From positions 434,001 to 498,000 of the forward strand of contig CBDCYR010000012.1 of the NCBI GenBank assembly GCA_965224275.1: a stretch of 64,000 nucleotides of DNA. The letters run 5' to 3'. The notes below the pieces were generated by a model. That model was not told the origin of the DNA. It saw only the letters and a program-made list of their open reading frames with translations, and did no database searches. The first letter of the stretch is position 1; each line of letters starts with the position of its first letter. The position numbers and the translations under genes are program-made. Shown here one piece after another: positions 16,178 to 26,059 of this stretch. The stretch comes from CAUZWH01 sp965224275 (lineage in GTDB: Bacteria; Pseudomonadota; Alphaproteobacteria; SHVV01).

Positions 16178-17801
16178 ATGACTTTTGATCTCCGTTTTCC
16201 GGCCCAGAACGCCGACGTACCTACACTCCAGTTAGAAGCCGGCGAGATGCTGTTTGTTCTGGGTGCGAATGGAACTGGCAAGTCGAGCTTAATGTTTCAT
16301 TTCGCCCAAAATAACGCGGGCAAAACGCGAAAGATCTCGGCTCACCGACAAACCTGGATGAATACTGACACACTCGATATGACCCCTGCGACAAAACTTC
16401 AAACTGAACAGCAAATCCAGAACACTGATCGAAAACAGCAATCGCGGTATCGCGACGACTATGCCGCACAGCGTGCTAGCATGACCATCTACGACCTCAT
16501 CGACGCAGAAAACGTCCGCGCGAGGGGTATTGCCGCATTAGTTGACGCCGACGATATGGAATCTGCTGCCAAAGCCTCAAAAGAGGAAGCGCCGATCACG
16601 ATCATCAACGAGCTACTTCGACAGTCAAACATCCCAATTAATATTAGCATTCCGCGAAAACGAGCGCGTAATGGCAAGTAAGGACGGCGGGCCGGAATAC
16701 AGCGCGGCGGAACTTTCAGATGGCGAGAGAAACGCATTGCTGATAGCGGGCAACGTTTTGACCGCTTCAAGTGGCACGCTCCTGGTTATCGACGAACCAG
16801 AGAGGCATTTGCATCGTTCAATAATATCACCGCTACTCAGCCAACTGTTCGAGCGTCGCTCCGACTGCGGGTTTGTCGTATCAACCCATGACCACGACTT
16901 ACCCTTGGAGATGCCTGGCGCGCGAATCCTTCTTCTTCGCGCATGTAACTTCAATGGTCAGAACGTTCAGAGTTGGGAGGCAGATGAACTTCCGGTCGAA
17001 ACACCAATTGACGATCATCTTAAGCGGGACTTACTTGGCGCGAGGCGCCGAATTTTGTTCGTAGAGGGCACCACCAGCAGCTTGGACAAGCCGCTGTACA
17101 ACCTCATCTTCCCGATGGTTTCCGTGATCCCAAAAGGCAGCTGTCGCGATGTCGAGCATGCAGTAGTAGGTGTACGTGCGGGCGAAGGCTTCCATTGGCT
17201 TCGGGCGTTTGGGATCGCCGATGGAGACGGGTATGCGCCGGACCAAATTCAAGTTAAAAGCGACAAAGGGGTGTATGTGCTCCCTTTCTACTCGGTTGAG
17301 GCAATCTACTTTCATCCGCAAATCATCGAACGGATTGCCGCACGGATGGCCCGTGTCAAGGGCGAAGACGTTTCTTCTTTGATTGAGAAGGCGCTAGCGG
17401 CAGGTGTCGCTGCCATCGCCAATCATACCGAACGCCTTAGCCGAAAAATGGCGAAAAAATCGGTTCGGAAGCTGATTACTGAGCAAATGCCGAACGATGA
17501 TGATCTTCTTGGCGGTCAGCCGATAACTCTCCAGAACAACGCGAACGATATTCTTGCAACGCGGAAGAAAGAACTTGATGCCGCGGTTGCGAACGGCGAC
17601 TGGGAGACAATCCTGACAAAGAGTCCGGTGCGAGAATCGAGTGCGTTGGCCGACATTTCGAAGGCTCTGGGCTTCCTAACAATGCAGGACTACGAGAAAG
17701 CAGTTCGCCATCTCCTCGCAGACGACGACGACGCGCTCTCATTTGTTAGGGAATTATTCGACAACTTGTTTGAACAATTGAAAGATTGGAGCGCGGCTTG
17801 A
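16178..17801 (+). pseudogene. Fused AAA ATPase-DUF4435 protein, PARIS-like, one-base frameshift
   Basis: Two overlapping frames form one protein of about 540 residues. Frame one (from 16178) has the ATP-binding loop LGANGTGKSSLM near residue 29. Frame two (to 17801) has the ABC-type signature ELSDGERNALL, Walker B LLVIDEPERHLH and FVVSTHDHDLP. A DUF4435/TOPRIM-like domain follows: ILFVEGTTSSLDKPLY, AFGIADGDGY and LPFYSVEAIYF. In PARIS anti-phage systems an AAA ATPase (AriA) pairs with a DUF4435 protein (AriB), sometimes fused, and kills or arrests infected cells. The frames meet at 16652: deleting one C in ATTCCGCG joins them. It is therefore either inactivated or a sequencing error. It sits in the island next to IS debris, 130 bases before a decayed primase. 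Confidence 0.7.
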
Positions 17802-17932
17802 CTGGCACGTCGTCGAGGACCATCTCTGCGATTTCGATCAAACTAAATCCGTAACCCTCTTCTGCATGACGAACCCGCCCTTTCTCTATGGATGGAGAGA
17901 AGAGCTCGTCAAGTTCGTAATATAATTCCTAA

Positions 17933-18711
17933 ATGTTGGCGGGATCTGACCCGCCCTGTACGGTGCCGTTGGCCATGATTGTGACCCGCACACTCCCGGT
18001 TCCTAGCGTATTGGCCGCCGTCCTGGCGGGCGACGGCATCACGCTCCCAGGGCACAGGGCCGAGCACGCGATCGCGTGCTTCAATCCCCACCACCGGGAT
18101 GACGCAGCCAAGGCAATGCGGATCGACACCGTACGGGGGGTCTACCGCTGCTACGGGTGCGGTATCCATGGGAACTCCTGGACCTATCTGACCCGGATAA
18201 GGGGCCTCCAGCCACAGGCCGCCGAGGCGTTGCTCGCGGAGCTGGGCTGGCCCGAAGAGCTAGTCCTCTTGTCCCGCGACAGGCACCAAGAACAGGAGCG
18301 CGTGAAATCGGGCGCGGCCAAGTACATGGATGAGCCCCGGACTACGGTCGGCGGCCGCGACGGCGTGCCCCTGGCCAGAGCCATCGCCAAGCACGACTAC
18401 CGGCTCGCCGATGTGCGTCCGCTACAAATACGAGGGTATTCACAGACGCATCCCGAAGTGCCTGACGTTCACGCCGTCCCACCGGGGCGGCTGGTGGGAG
18501 GCCCTTCCGAACAGCACCTCGGTACCGGCCGAGGACCGGCACGCGGGCGGACTGCCGCTCTACCGACTTCCCGAACTCCTGGAGGCGATCGAGGGCAACG
18601 ACCGGGAGATCTGGATCGTCGCGGACGAAAGGTGCGTCGATGCCGTTCTGGCACTGCCGGACACGGGCTTTTCCAAGGACGGAAAGGTCCCCGTCACATG
18701 CCTGTTCGGCG
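17933..18711 (+). pseudogene. CHC2 zinc-finger primase-like protein, decayed left copy
   Basis: Almost identical to the first 260 residues of the intact gene at 34804. The zinc finger (CFNPHHRDD ... YRCYGCGIHG) and the LPELLEAIEGNDREIWIVAD region are both present. At about 18411 an 11-base deletion relative to the right copy changes the frame, and after VPVTCLFGD (18711) similarity ends abruptly. The product would lack the C-terminal half. It is part of a duplicated replication module that flanks the defence operon on both sides in direct orientation. Confidence 0.75.
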
Positions 18712-19010
18712 ACCCCGGCCGCACCCACAGCAATGCAAGCGGCCAGGACCCGAGCCGCGTGATCCATACCCGCTCTTCCATGCCACACCGATGCACCGGA
18801 CGGGACTGCAATTCAAGCGGGGCCGGTACACCTTTCGTCGCGGAGCCGGAGAAGAGCAGGCCGGGTGTGAAGCCGTTGGCCGAGCCCTCACAGCACGATC
18901 TGAGGTTGACGGCGGCACCAGCCGCTAGCCATAGCAACATGCTGGTGGCCTCCGCGCCACAACAGCACGAACGCACACTGGCACGCGACCCCACTCTGCC
19001 CATGAATGCT
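18712..19010. other. Unmatched DNA at a deletion junction
   Basis: It lies between the truncated primase copy and the primase-helicase remnant. It has no counterpart in the right module and no gene I can support. Its last part (18944-19000) is repeated at 19598-19654. Confidence 0.4.
18944..19000. repeat. Imperfect direct repeat, pair with 19598-19654
   Basis: Both copies contain GGCCTCCGCGCCA, CAGCACGAACGC and ACACGCGACCCCAC or close variants. They bracket the decayed primase-helicase remnant, so they may mark the ends of a deletion or of a small lost element. Confidence 0.5.
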
Positions 19011-19560
19011 TGCCGGTCGCGTTGCTAGTAGCGAGTGGGGGGCTTGTACCTTCATCTGTCTCCCAGAAAGAGGCCGTGGAATTGCGCCCATTGCGCCCAT
19101 TGCGCCCTCTTCCGCCTCCACCCTCGGATTCGCCGGGCGCAATGGGGCGTGTTGTGGCGCAATCCGTCGTCACGTTTTCCGCGGCCGCCGCTGCATTGGG
19201 CGCGTTGGGCGCAATGGGCGCAATTTTGCGAGCGCTCTCGGGTCGCGCGGATATCTTTAAGTGTGGGCTACCGCCGATTCTCTTGTGGCGGGTGATCTCG
19301 ATCCCGAAGGGCCGCAATGTCGAGGCGATCTGTTCATCCGTCGGCTCAGCACCTGTAGCCTCACCGATGATCTCTTTCAGCCTGTTGTAGAGATCGCTCG
19401 CCGTACCTTTCCACGTCTTGACCTCCTGCTCCTCCATGAGCGTCCTGACAGCATTAACGTGCTCTTTGCCGAACCCTGTACGCCTGTGATCACCAGCACC
19501 GAAAAAGGCCCGATCGGGGCGGAGCGCCGTCGAGCGGCGGCTGCGCAGCAGCGTGTTACC
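19011..19560 (-). pseudogene. Primase-helicase remnant, decayed left copy
   Basis: Minus-strand pieces match the 870-residue protein at 36457-39069. First comes the ATP-binding loop in VLVITGVQGSAKST. Then, one frame over, follow NAVRTLMEEQEVKTWKGTAS, DLYNRLKEIIGEATG, STLRPFGIEITRHKR and the low-complexity GESEGGGGRGRNGRN tail. Everything between the P-loop and NAVRTLM (roughly 200 residues in the right copy) is deleted, as is the whole N-terminal half. Not functional. Confidence 0.7.
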
Positions 19561-19891
19561 CATCTCGGCGAGCAGTGCACCAGCACATCGATGATGAGGG
19601 CCTCCGCGCCATACAGCACGAACGCGCACTGACACGCGACCCCACCCCCAACCATGAAGGCACCCCCCCGGCACCCCCTATGACTGCGATGCACGTGGCT
19701 ATTCGGGCGGAAAACCGAAAACGGTTTGGGGCTCTATGGTTCACGGGGAGAGGCCAGCCCGGATGGGACTCTCGCGCGTGAAAAATTTCCCGAAAATTTT
19801 TTGAATCTGCGATTTGGGCTGAAAAGCCTGCCGATGTGTTCGTCCTTGCCCCGCCTGACCCCCTCGTTGGCGCGCTTGGTGGTCTCTTACA
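19561..19891. other. Gene-free stretch downstream of the defence operon
   Basis: It contains the second copy of the 57-bp direct repeat (19598-19654) and an AT-rich run AAAATTTCCCGAAAATTTTTTG at about 19780-19802, whose inverted AAATTT/AAATTTT arms could terminate the defence operon transcript. No gene seen. Confidence 0.35.
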
Positions 19892-22800
19892 CTATTTGAT
19901 CGTTTTCTCGATGAAGCTGAGCGTGTTGGCATTCTCGATCAACGTCCGAACTTTCGCATGATCCAGACCGGATGGAACTTCGGCATCGATCTCGAGTTTC
20001 AGGGTCACCTCGCTGCCGGGAAGGGTTGTGAGTTGCTCGACGACGGCCTCGACGATTTGGTGGATATCCCGCGCCGGTCGCTCCGATGAAATCATCACCG
20101 TGCCAATGAACCGGGTCGGTTTCGTTTCGGTTTGCTGACCATCATCCACTGCGCCCGCATCATCTTCCGGTGTCTCCGTGCCACCCGAAGAAGGCGAACC
20201 GTCGTTTAGGTCTCCAGTAGAGTCCCGCGGCGGCGGGCGGTGCGCTTCGGCGATATCCGGCCTCACAATGAGACTTTCGTTTCCGATGATCACCTGGACG
20301 TTCGCCGCGTTATCTATAGCGAGACCTTGGTAGGTTCGAGCCGTCTCGTCCCAGCGTTCGGCGTAGGCGAATGGCCCCGGCAGCATGCCGCCGATGGCCG
20401 AGGCGACGGTCCTGACAAGCACGGAGCGGTCCTTCAGCCGCGGCAGGTAGGTATAGCGGTCGAGATATTCCCGGAGATCCTGCAGGGAGAGATGGTCCTT
20501 ACCGTTCCAGATGTACCTCTGGAGTTCGCGATCCAGCCTTGCCGGGCCGAGATCTGGCAGAAGGCCTTCCTCGTCGACGAGCCTTTTGCTCGCCCGTCCA
20601 AGAAGGCCGTCCCGGGCCGGCACCTTGCCCGATGTCCACGCAACATCCGCCTCCGCGCCGGCTTGCGTCGTATATAGAAGGTAGCACCAAGCCTCTTTGA
20701 GGCGCGTTCGCACGGTCTCGTTTGCCTCGGTCAGTTTTGCCGTCGCAAGCGCGCTGTCGCTTTGGGTCAGATTGAGACGTTTCGTTTCGCGAACGATCCC
20801 GTCCCAGGCCAAGGCGCCGCGCATGGCCTCCTTGAGGTTGTCGAGTTGCCGTGTCTCAGCGGCGAGGAACACCAGCACATTGCAATAGACGCGGGGCGTG
20901 CCTCCCCGTTGCATCAAAATGTCCCTGGCCGCCGTCATCGCCTCGGACCCGTCGCGGCCGTTATGGGAATGCGCGATACCGAGCACGATGGCGCGTACTC
21001 CGCCCGCTTCGTCGGGCACGTCTGCAGAGCTTCCAGGCGCCACCTGCACGGCGTCGAAGTGGCCGCGGTCACCGAGCCCGTTGATATAGGCCGCCAACAA
21101 CTTGTCGATCTCCACCAGAACAAGCGCTTCCTCGACCTGTTCGGCCCGGTCGGCAGCGACACGGTTGAGGCTCGCCGACATGGAGTACCAATAGCGGCCG
21201 AGATCGCCGTGCATGAACCTGGCTTGGTTGCCGAGCCGCCTCAGCGCGTCGCCGAAAACCGCCGGCTTCTCGCCCGGCTGCACGACGCCCAGATTGATCT
21301 GCTTGTCGTCGAGGCCTCTATTCTCTTGCTGGTGCGTCGGGGCCGTGCCCATGAAGATGGCGCGGGCAACCCGCCGGGTCGCGGAGTATCGGTTCAGATT
21401 GGGGGCCGACTGATCAATTTTGTAGGGGATCGACTCCGGGCCGTCGACATCGCCGGCGATGATCGATTGCCAACTCACGTCGAGATAGTGAAGCAACTCC
21501 GATTCTACGCGCGCCGAACCGACCGCCACGCTCCCCGGCATGATCATCACTGAGGGATCGTTGTTCATCCACAGTTCGTGAATGGCTTGGGCCATCAGCC
21601 GTAGCACGCCGCGCGTGCGTTGAAATCGCTCCAGTGAGCCCCAGCCCGTATAGAGCTGATCGAAGAGTTCCGGATGGATGGGGTAAGCTTTTTCAAGTTT
21701 GCGCCGGTAATCTTCATCGGCCGAGCCGCGGGGAAACTCGTTTGCGTTTTCCCGATAGAGCTTGGCGAACTGCTTCAGCGTGTTGTCCCGGTGGTGGAAC
21801 TTGTCGCCGGGTATGTCATTGAACAGACGCCGGCGGACGATTTCGTAGCTCTCTTCCTGCGATGCCGGACGCCAGGACGACTCGACCCGGGAGAAGGTCT
21901 GCTTGAGCCTGACCAGCGCCTCCTGTCCGCCTTCTCCGCCGACCTCGATCTGCGAAGCCGGAAGCGCCGCCACGAGTAGCGTTCCGGGGCTGGTCTTGAC
22001 CGCCTCCGTCAAGGACTGAACGAAGCTCAGGTTGGCGTCGAAGGAGCCGGACGGCAGGCCGTCGACCTTGTAGATCTGGCGTAGATAGGCCACCCACTCG
22101 TCGATCAGGATCAGGCACGGCGAGCATTTCCTGAAAATTGCCTCAAGGAGGTTCGACCCAGGCGCGATACCCTTGACGTCGTTCTCGGCGATCATGTCGA
22201 AGGCGTCCGCGCCGCCCAGTTGCCAGGCCATTTCGCCCCAGGTCGTGCGAATCTCGCGACCGCCTTCCTGAGCGTTCACGTCCTGCGGGCCGCGCCATGT
22301 GCCGACCACAACCGCGCGGTTGATATGTTGCGGTACCACCGCGCCGTGCTCCGACAGAAGCTGGTCAAGGCCGGGCAAGTCCCGCGCCGGCGTTCCGCCG
22401 GCCATATGATAAAGCGCCAGCATGGAGTGGGTCTTGCCGCCGCCGAAATTGGTCTGAAGCTCAACCACCGGATCGCCGCCCGCGCCGGAGAGTCTCTTGG
22501 CGGCGCCGACCAGAAGCGCGCCGAGGCCATCGGTGAGGTAGGTGCGGCCGAAGAACTCCCGCGGATCGCCGTATTCCGAAGGCGCGCTGCCGGCATGAAC
22601 CTTGCCGAGATCGGCAGCGAACTCCGCTTGCAGGAACTCGCCGGTCGCGACATCCTGATGCGGTTCGACGACCTCGCGCCAGGGCAGCAACCCTCCGGCC
22701 GTATCGACGGAAATCCCCTGCCGCCTTGTCCCCCGGCGTTCCTCGTTGCGCCGGAGCTCGGCGAACCTGGTGCGCAGGATCGTCTCGCGCATCTTGCCGA

Positions 22801-23188
22801 GTTGTTCGGCGGGCGCGCCGGCGCCGATCGCCTCCATCAGGCGGCGCATAGAATCCAACGCGCGTTCGGCATCGTCATAGGTAAACGTCTCGTTGTGCGA
22901 GAGCTTGTTCCGGATATCGACCAGTTCGTTCACGATCGAGCGTTCGGCGCGTCCCAGCACGGTCTTGAACGCGTCCGCCCAGAACCGGTCCATGGCATTG
23001 AGCAGCGCGGCCTGATCCCAGGCAATATTCCCGTTGGAATCGGGCTTCAGACCGTTTAGCCGCTGGGCGGTCTCCACTTGCCAGTGTCCGGTCAGCGCGC
23101 TTTCCAGGCGTTTTTCGACAAAGGGGATCAACGCATCGGGCAGGATCTCCATGCCCTCGAAAACATGTTGGCGCGTACCCTTGGCCAT
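19892..23188 (-). CDS. Swt1-HEPN/DUF499 ATPase of the defence operon
   Basis: 1,098 residues. Residues 10-115 form a Swt1-type HEPN domain: DIRNKLSHNE (R93 to H98) matches the R-x4-H RNase-like motif. The DUF499 (COG1483) ATPase follows, with the phosphate loop TNFGGGKTHS at 246-255 and Walker B CLILIDEWVAYL at about 361. The C-terminus is a small beta-rich domain after an acidic linker. DUF499 proteins occur with DUF1156 methylases in predicted anti-phage operons and resemble the large ATPases of BREX systems. I infer that the ATPase senses or drives the response and HEPN supplies an RNA-cutting toxic effect. It is the last gene of the operon, 12 bases after the methylase, and looks intact. 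Confidence 0.85.
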   Translation of the reverse strand: MAKGTRQHVFEGMEILPDALIPFVEKRLESALTGHWQVETAQRLNGLKPDSNGNIAWDQAALLNAMDRFWADAFKTVLGRAERSIVNELVDIRNKLSHNETFTYDDAERALDSMRRLMEAIGAGAPAEQLGKMRETILRTRFAELRRNEERRGTRRQGISVDTAGGLLPWREVVEPHQDVATGEFLQAEFAADLGKVHAGSAPSEYGDPREFFGRTYLTDGLGALLVGAAKRLSGAGGDPVVELQTNFGGGKTHSMLALYHMAGGTPARDLPGLDQLLSEHGAVVPQHINRAVVVGTWRGPQDVNAQEGGREIRTTWGEMAWQLGGADAFDMIAENDVKGIAPGSNLLEAIFRKCSPCLILIDEWVAYLRQIYKVDGLPSGSFDANLSFVQSLTEAVKTSPGTLLVAALPASQIEVGGEGGQEALVRLKQTFSRVESSWRPASQEESYEIVRRRLFNDIPGDKFHHRDNTLKQFAKLYRENANEFPRGSADEDYRRKLEKAYPIHPELFDQLYTGWGSLERFQRTRGVLRLMAQAIHELWMNNDPSVMIMPGSVAVGSARVESELLHYLDVSWQSIIAGDVDGPESIPYKIDQSAPNLNRYSATRRVARAIFMGTAPTHQQENRGLDDKQINLGVVQPGEKPAVFGDALRRLGNQARFMHGDLGRYWYSMSASLNRVAADRAEQVEEALVLVEIDKLLAAYINGLGDRGHFDAVQVAPGSSADVPDEAGGVRAIVLGIAHSHNGRDGSEAMTAARDILMQRGGTPRVYCNVLVFLAAETRQLDNLKEAMRGALAWDGIVRETKRLNLTQSDSALATAKLTEANETVRTRLKEAWCYLLYTTQAGAEADVAWTSGKVPARDGLLGRASKRLVDEEGLLPDLGPARLDRELQRYIWNGKDHLSLQDLREYLDRYTYLPRLKDRSVLVRTVASAIGGMLPGPFAYAERWDETARTYQGLAIDNAANVQVIIGNESLIVRPDIAEAHRPPPRDSTGDLNDGSPSSGGTETPEDDAGAVDDGQQTETKPTRFIGTVMISSERPARDIHQIVEAVVEQLTTLPGSEVTLKLEIDAEVPSGLDHAKVRTLIENANTLSFIEKTIK

Positions 23189-23200
23189 GCGTCGCTTCTC

Positions 23201-26020
23201 CTATAGATCCAACGCGCCTTGCCGATCGCCGCGCGCGTCCTGGATCGCCGCCGCCTGACGGGTCAGTTCCGCCCACACCGTGATCAGTCCGTTATAGGCT
23301 GCCGCCTCGCTGGCGTCCCGCCTCTTGTTGGCGCAGATGTCGTAAAGGCAATAAGCCAGGTCCTTGGCTGCATCCGCATGGGCGGGACCGATCTTCCGGA
23401 GAAGAAGTGCCGCTGCCTGCTCGCCGCCTTGTTCCAGCTCGCGGATCAGGTGCTGGCAACATTCCCACACGGTCAGGTGGGTATCGGCCGCAGGGTCCCA
23501 GCCGGCGTCGAACTCGTTGCGCTTGAGGATGCGGACCTTGCCGGCGGCGCTTTCCACGATTCCTGCATGCTTCACACTGTCGACCGAGATGCCGCGCGCC
23601 GTGGCGATGCCGTTCGCGATACCATAGTCGCCCGCGGCCAACCCGTTCTGCTCAAACCAGATAATGGCAAAGCGGGTATCGGCGTCGAACTCGCCCTGGA
23701 TACCCCCCAGATACTCGTCGAGTTCGCGGTTGATGAGTTGCAATGCGGTCTTCACGGTCATCGGGCTGTCGTCGGCTTCCAGCACGGCCTTGCACCGGCT
23801 GAAAACGGCCATGCCCGGACCGATGGCCGATTGCGGCATGTCGGCCGGGGAAATGTTGGCCTTTTGCAGTTCCTCAATGGCCGGCGGCAGTTCTCGTTTG
23901 AGGGCTCCGATAAACTCTGCGCGGCTGATGGTCTCGGCGCTGTTTTCCCTCTTGCGGCAAACCAATACGACGGAGTTGGCGAGGGCGTTGGTGCCCGATG
24001 CTATCATCCGGTTCGCCATTTCCGTGCGCATGGGCCATGTGCCGACGACTGCATAACCGGCTTCAAGAACGGCTTGCAGAAAGGTCGCCCAGCCGGTTGA
24101 ACTGATCCCTTCCTGCGCAATCTCGCTCTGCTTAAAGGCGTAATAGATCGTGGCGGGATAATCGGGCGAAGACTGCCGTGCCATGTTGGCGATGGCCTTC
24201 GACATTCCGTCGAGGAAAAACGACTCTGCAGCTTCCTTGCCGCCATGCCGATAGGGCGTGGCGACGAGTTCCTCCGCTTTGGGTGTTGCAAGCACGCCGA
24301 ACAGTTCCGGATAAACTGGCCGGAGCAGAGGTTTCATCCAGCAATAAAAGAAGTCCGAGAGATCGGCATAACTGATGTTGTCGTAGTAGGGTGGGTCAGT
24401 GGAGATGGCCGCTATCGCGGGAAGCAGAACTGTCTGAGCATCATACTGTTGTTCTGTGCCAGTTGAGGCAGGTACAAGCTTGTCAATGGTTTTCCATACC
24501 CAGTTACACATTGCCATCCAATTTCCCGTGGATGAGCAGAATGGATTGGCTTCTGCGTAATCCCAGACCATGGGAATCGCCTGACGACCGAACGTGTTCC
24601 TCATCTTCTGTCCAGAGGAATGCCAACTGCAGATCGCAGACCAATAATCGCAGCACTTGTCCGCAGCGAACGCCAAATACACACTCACCGCCTCGGAATA
24701 GGCTTTGACGCCGGCACCTCCGTCGCGCAGCGGGGTCGGATCGTCGGAGAGGCCCGCGGCCAGCGCATCGCGCTCGATCTCGGCCCGCGCCTCGTGCACC
24801 AGATCGCTGAACGTGTTCAGCGCCACAAGCTGACGGTCGGTGAAATAATCCTTGAATACATTGAATCCGTAGCGTCGACCTTGCGCATTGCTCGCAAATG
24901 TCCCACGGCACGGACCTTGAAGATGTGACATGTCCATGCGTTCGGATACAGGTAGCGAGGACTCTATTGCGGCAAGTTGTTCCCGGGAATCGGCAGAGGC
25001 GTAAATGCGTCTCCTTACACCTTCTGCGACGATGGCGATCAATACTTGGCTCATGTTGCCTTTTGCTGCTTCTTTGTCGACGTAATCACCGGAGATTGGC
25101 GCGTCGGAAAATACGCAACGAAAGACTGCTCGCCCTGCTTTCGTTCCTGATTTGGCCTTAGCGATTTCTTCTTTCGTGCCACCCTTGCGGACGCGATAAG
25201 TGATCGTCTTCGCGGCTTTGTCCACGATGGGCTCGATCCAGGCTTCCTTGCCCGCCTTCGAGCTCAGCAGGAAGCTCGAAGCAATGGGCACTTGCACATC
25301 CCCGAATGCCGGGTCCGGGCTGGGCACCGTGCGTGCCCATATCCAGGCGATCACGGTCGCCTTGCCACCGCCATGCTCCTTCGGCAGATCCGCTTGCGGG
25401 TAAAGGTAACCAATGCGTTCGAACGCCTTTTCGCGCATCCATTCGCCGTAATGTTTCACATCCTCGGCAAGGCCCTCGGCATTGCGGTAGTGGTTGCGAT
25501 CCCTGGTACCCGGATGCACCGGCTCCCGGCCCTTGAACTTCGGCGGAATGTCGATCATCGCCTTGCCGATCATCACCGCGACAGGATTGAGATCGCTGCC
25601 GTGAGCGGGCAGGCCCAGGCGCTGTGCTTCCAGCGGAATAGAGCCTCCGCCAGAGAACGGATCGTAGACCGGCGGAAGATCTCCGCCGCAGCTTTTGCGG
25701 ATCTCGGCGCGGGCGCGCTCCAGCACCGCTTCGTTCGTGGAGTTCTCCCAAACCACCAGTTCTTCGATGATATCGAAGAGCCGTTTACGCTCTTCATCCA
25801 CGGCCTCCTCGGTCGGGAACTTGCCGGGGTGGCTGGACGGATCGTCGACAAGCTGCGCGAATAGCACCGCCCGGCAAGCCGCCAGCGGCCGGCGCGCCCA
25901 CCACAGATGGAGCGTGGAAGGATGCCCATGTCGGATGGATTTCTCGCGCGCCGAAGCGGCGTTGATCGCCTCCAGCGGAATCGCGACTTCGATGAGTTTC
26001 CTGTTGCCGGTTTCGGTCAT
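23201..26020 (-). CDS. DUF1156 adenine-specific DNA methylase
   Basis: 939 residues. The N-terminus is classic DUF1156 (COG1743): EVAIPLEAINAASAREKSIR, GHPSTLHLWWARRPLAACR. The AdoMet-binding motif I is DPFSGGGSIPLEA at residue 120, and catalytic motif IV is STDPPYYDNISYAD at about 541, the DPPY type that methylates adenine N6. The large insert between motifs probably holds target recognition. In BREX- and DISARM-like systems the methylase marks host DNA as self. I expect the same here. The gene is complete, with 39 bases between it and the preceding gene and 12 bases to the DUF499 gene. Confidence 0.9.
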   Translation of the reverse strand: MTETGNRKLIEVAIPLEAINAASAREKSIRHGHPSTLHLWWARRPLAACRAVLFAQLVDDPSSHPGKFPTEEAVDEERKRLFDIIEELVVWENSTNEAVLERARAEIRKSCGGDLPPVYDPFSGGGSIPLEAQRLGLPAHGSDLNPVAVMIGKAMIDIPPKFKGREPVHPGTRDRNHYRNAEGLAEDVKHYGEWMREKAFERIGYLYPQADLPKEHGGGKATVIAWIWARTVPSPDPAFGDVQVPIASSFLLSSKAGKEAWIEPIVDKAAKTITYRVRKGGTKEEIAKAKSGTKAGRAVFRCVFSDAPISGDYVDKEAAKGNMSQVLIAIVAEGVRRRIYASADSREQLAAIESSLPVSERMDMSHLQGPCRGTFASNAQGRRYGFNVFKDYFTDRQLVALNTFSDLVHEARAEIERDALAAGLSDDPTPLRDGGAGVKAYSEAVSVYLAFAADKCCDYWSAICSWHSSGQKMRNTFGRQAIPMVWDYAEANPFCSSTGNWMAMCNWVWKTIDKLVPASTGTEQQYDAQTVLLPAIAAISTDPPYYDNISYADLSDFFYCWMKPLLRPVYPELFGVLATPKAEELVATPYRHGGKEAAESFFLDGMSKAIANMARQSSPDYPATIYYAFKQSEIAQEGISSTGWATFLQAVLEAGYAVVGTWPMRTEMANRMIASGTNALANSVVLVCRKRENSAETISRAEFIGALKRELPPAIEELQKANISPADMPQSAIGPGMAVFSRCKAVLEADDSPMTVKTALQLINRELDEYLGGIQGEFDADTRFAIIWFEQNGLAAGDYGIANGIATARGISVDSVKHAGIVESAAGKVRILKRNEFDAGWDPAADTHLTVWECCQHLIRELEQGGEQAAALLLRKIGPAHADAAKDLAYCLYDICANKRRDASEAAAYNGLITVWAELTRQAAAIQDARGDRQGALDL

Positions 26021-26059
26021 GCGGATTTTTCTTTCTTGTGAGCTGTCGCCATCAGACGG

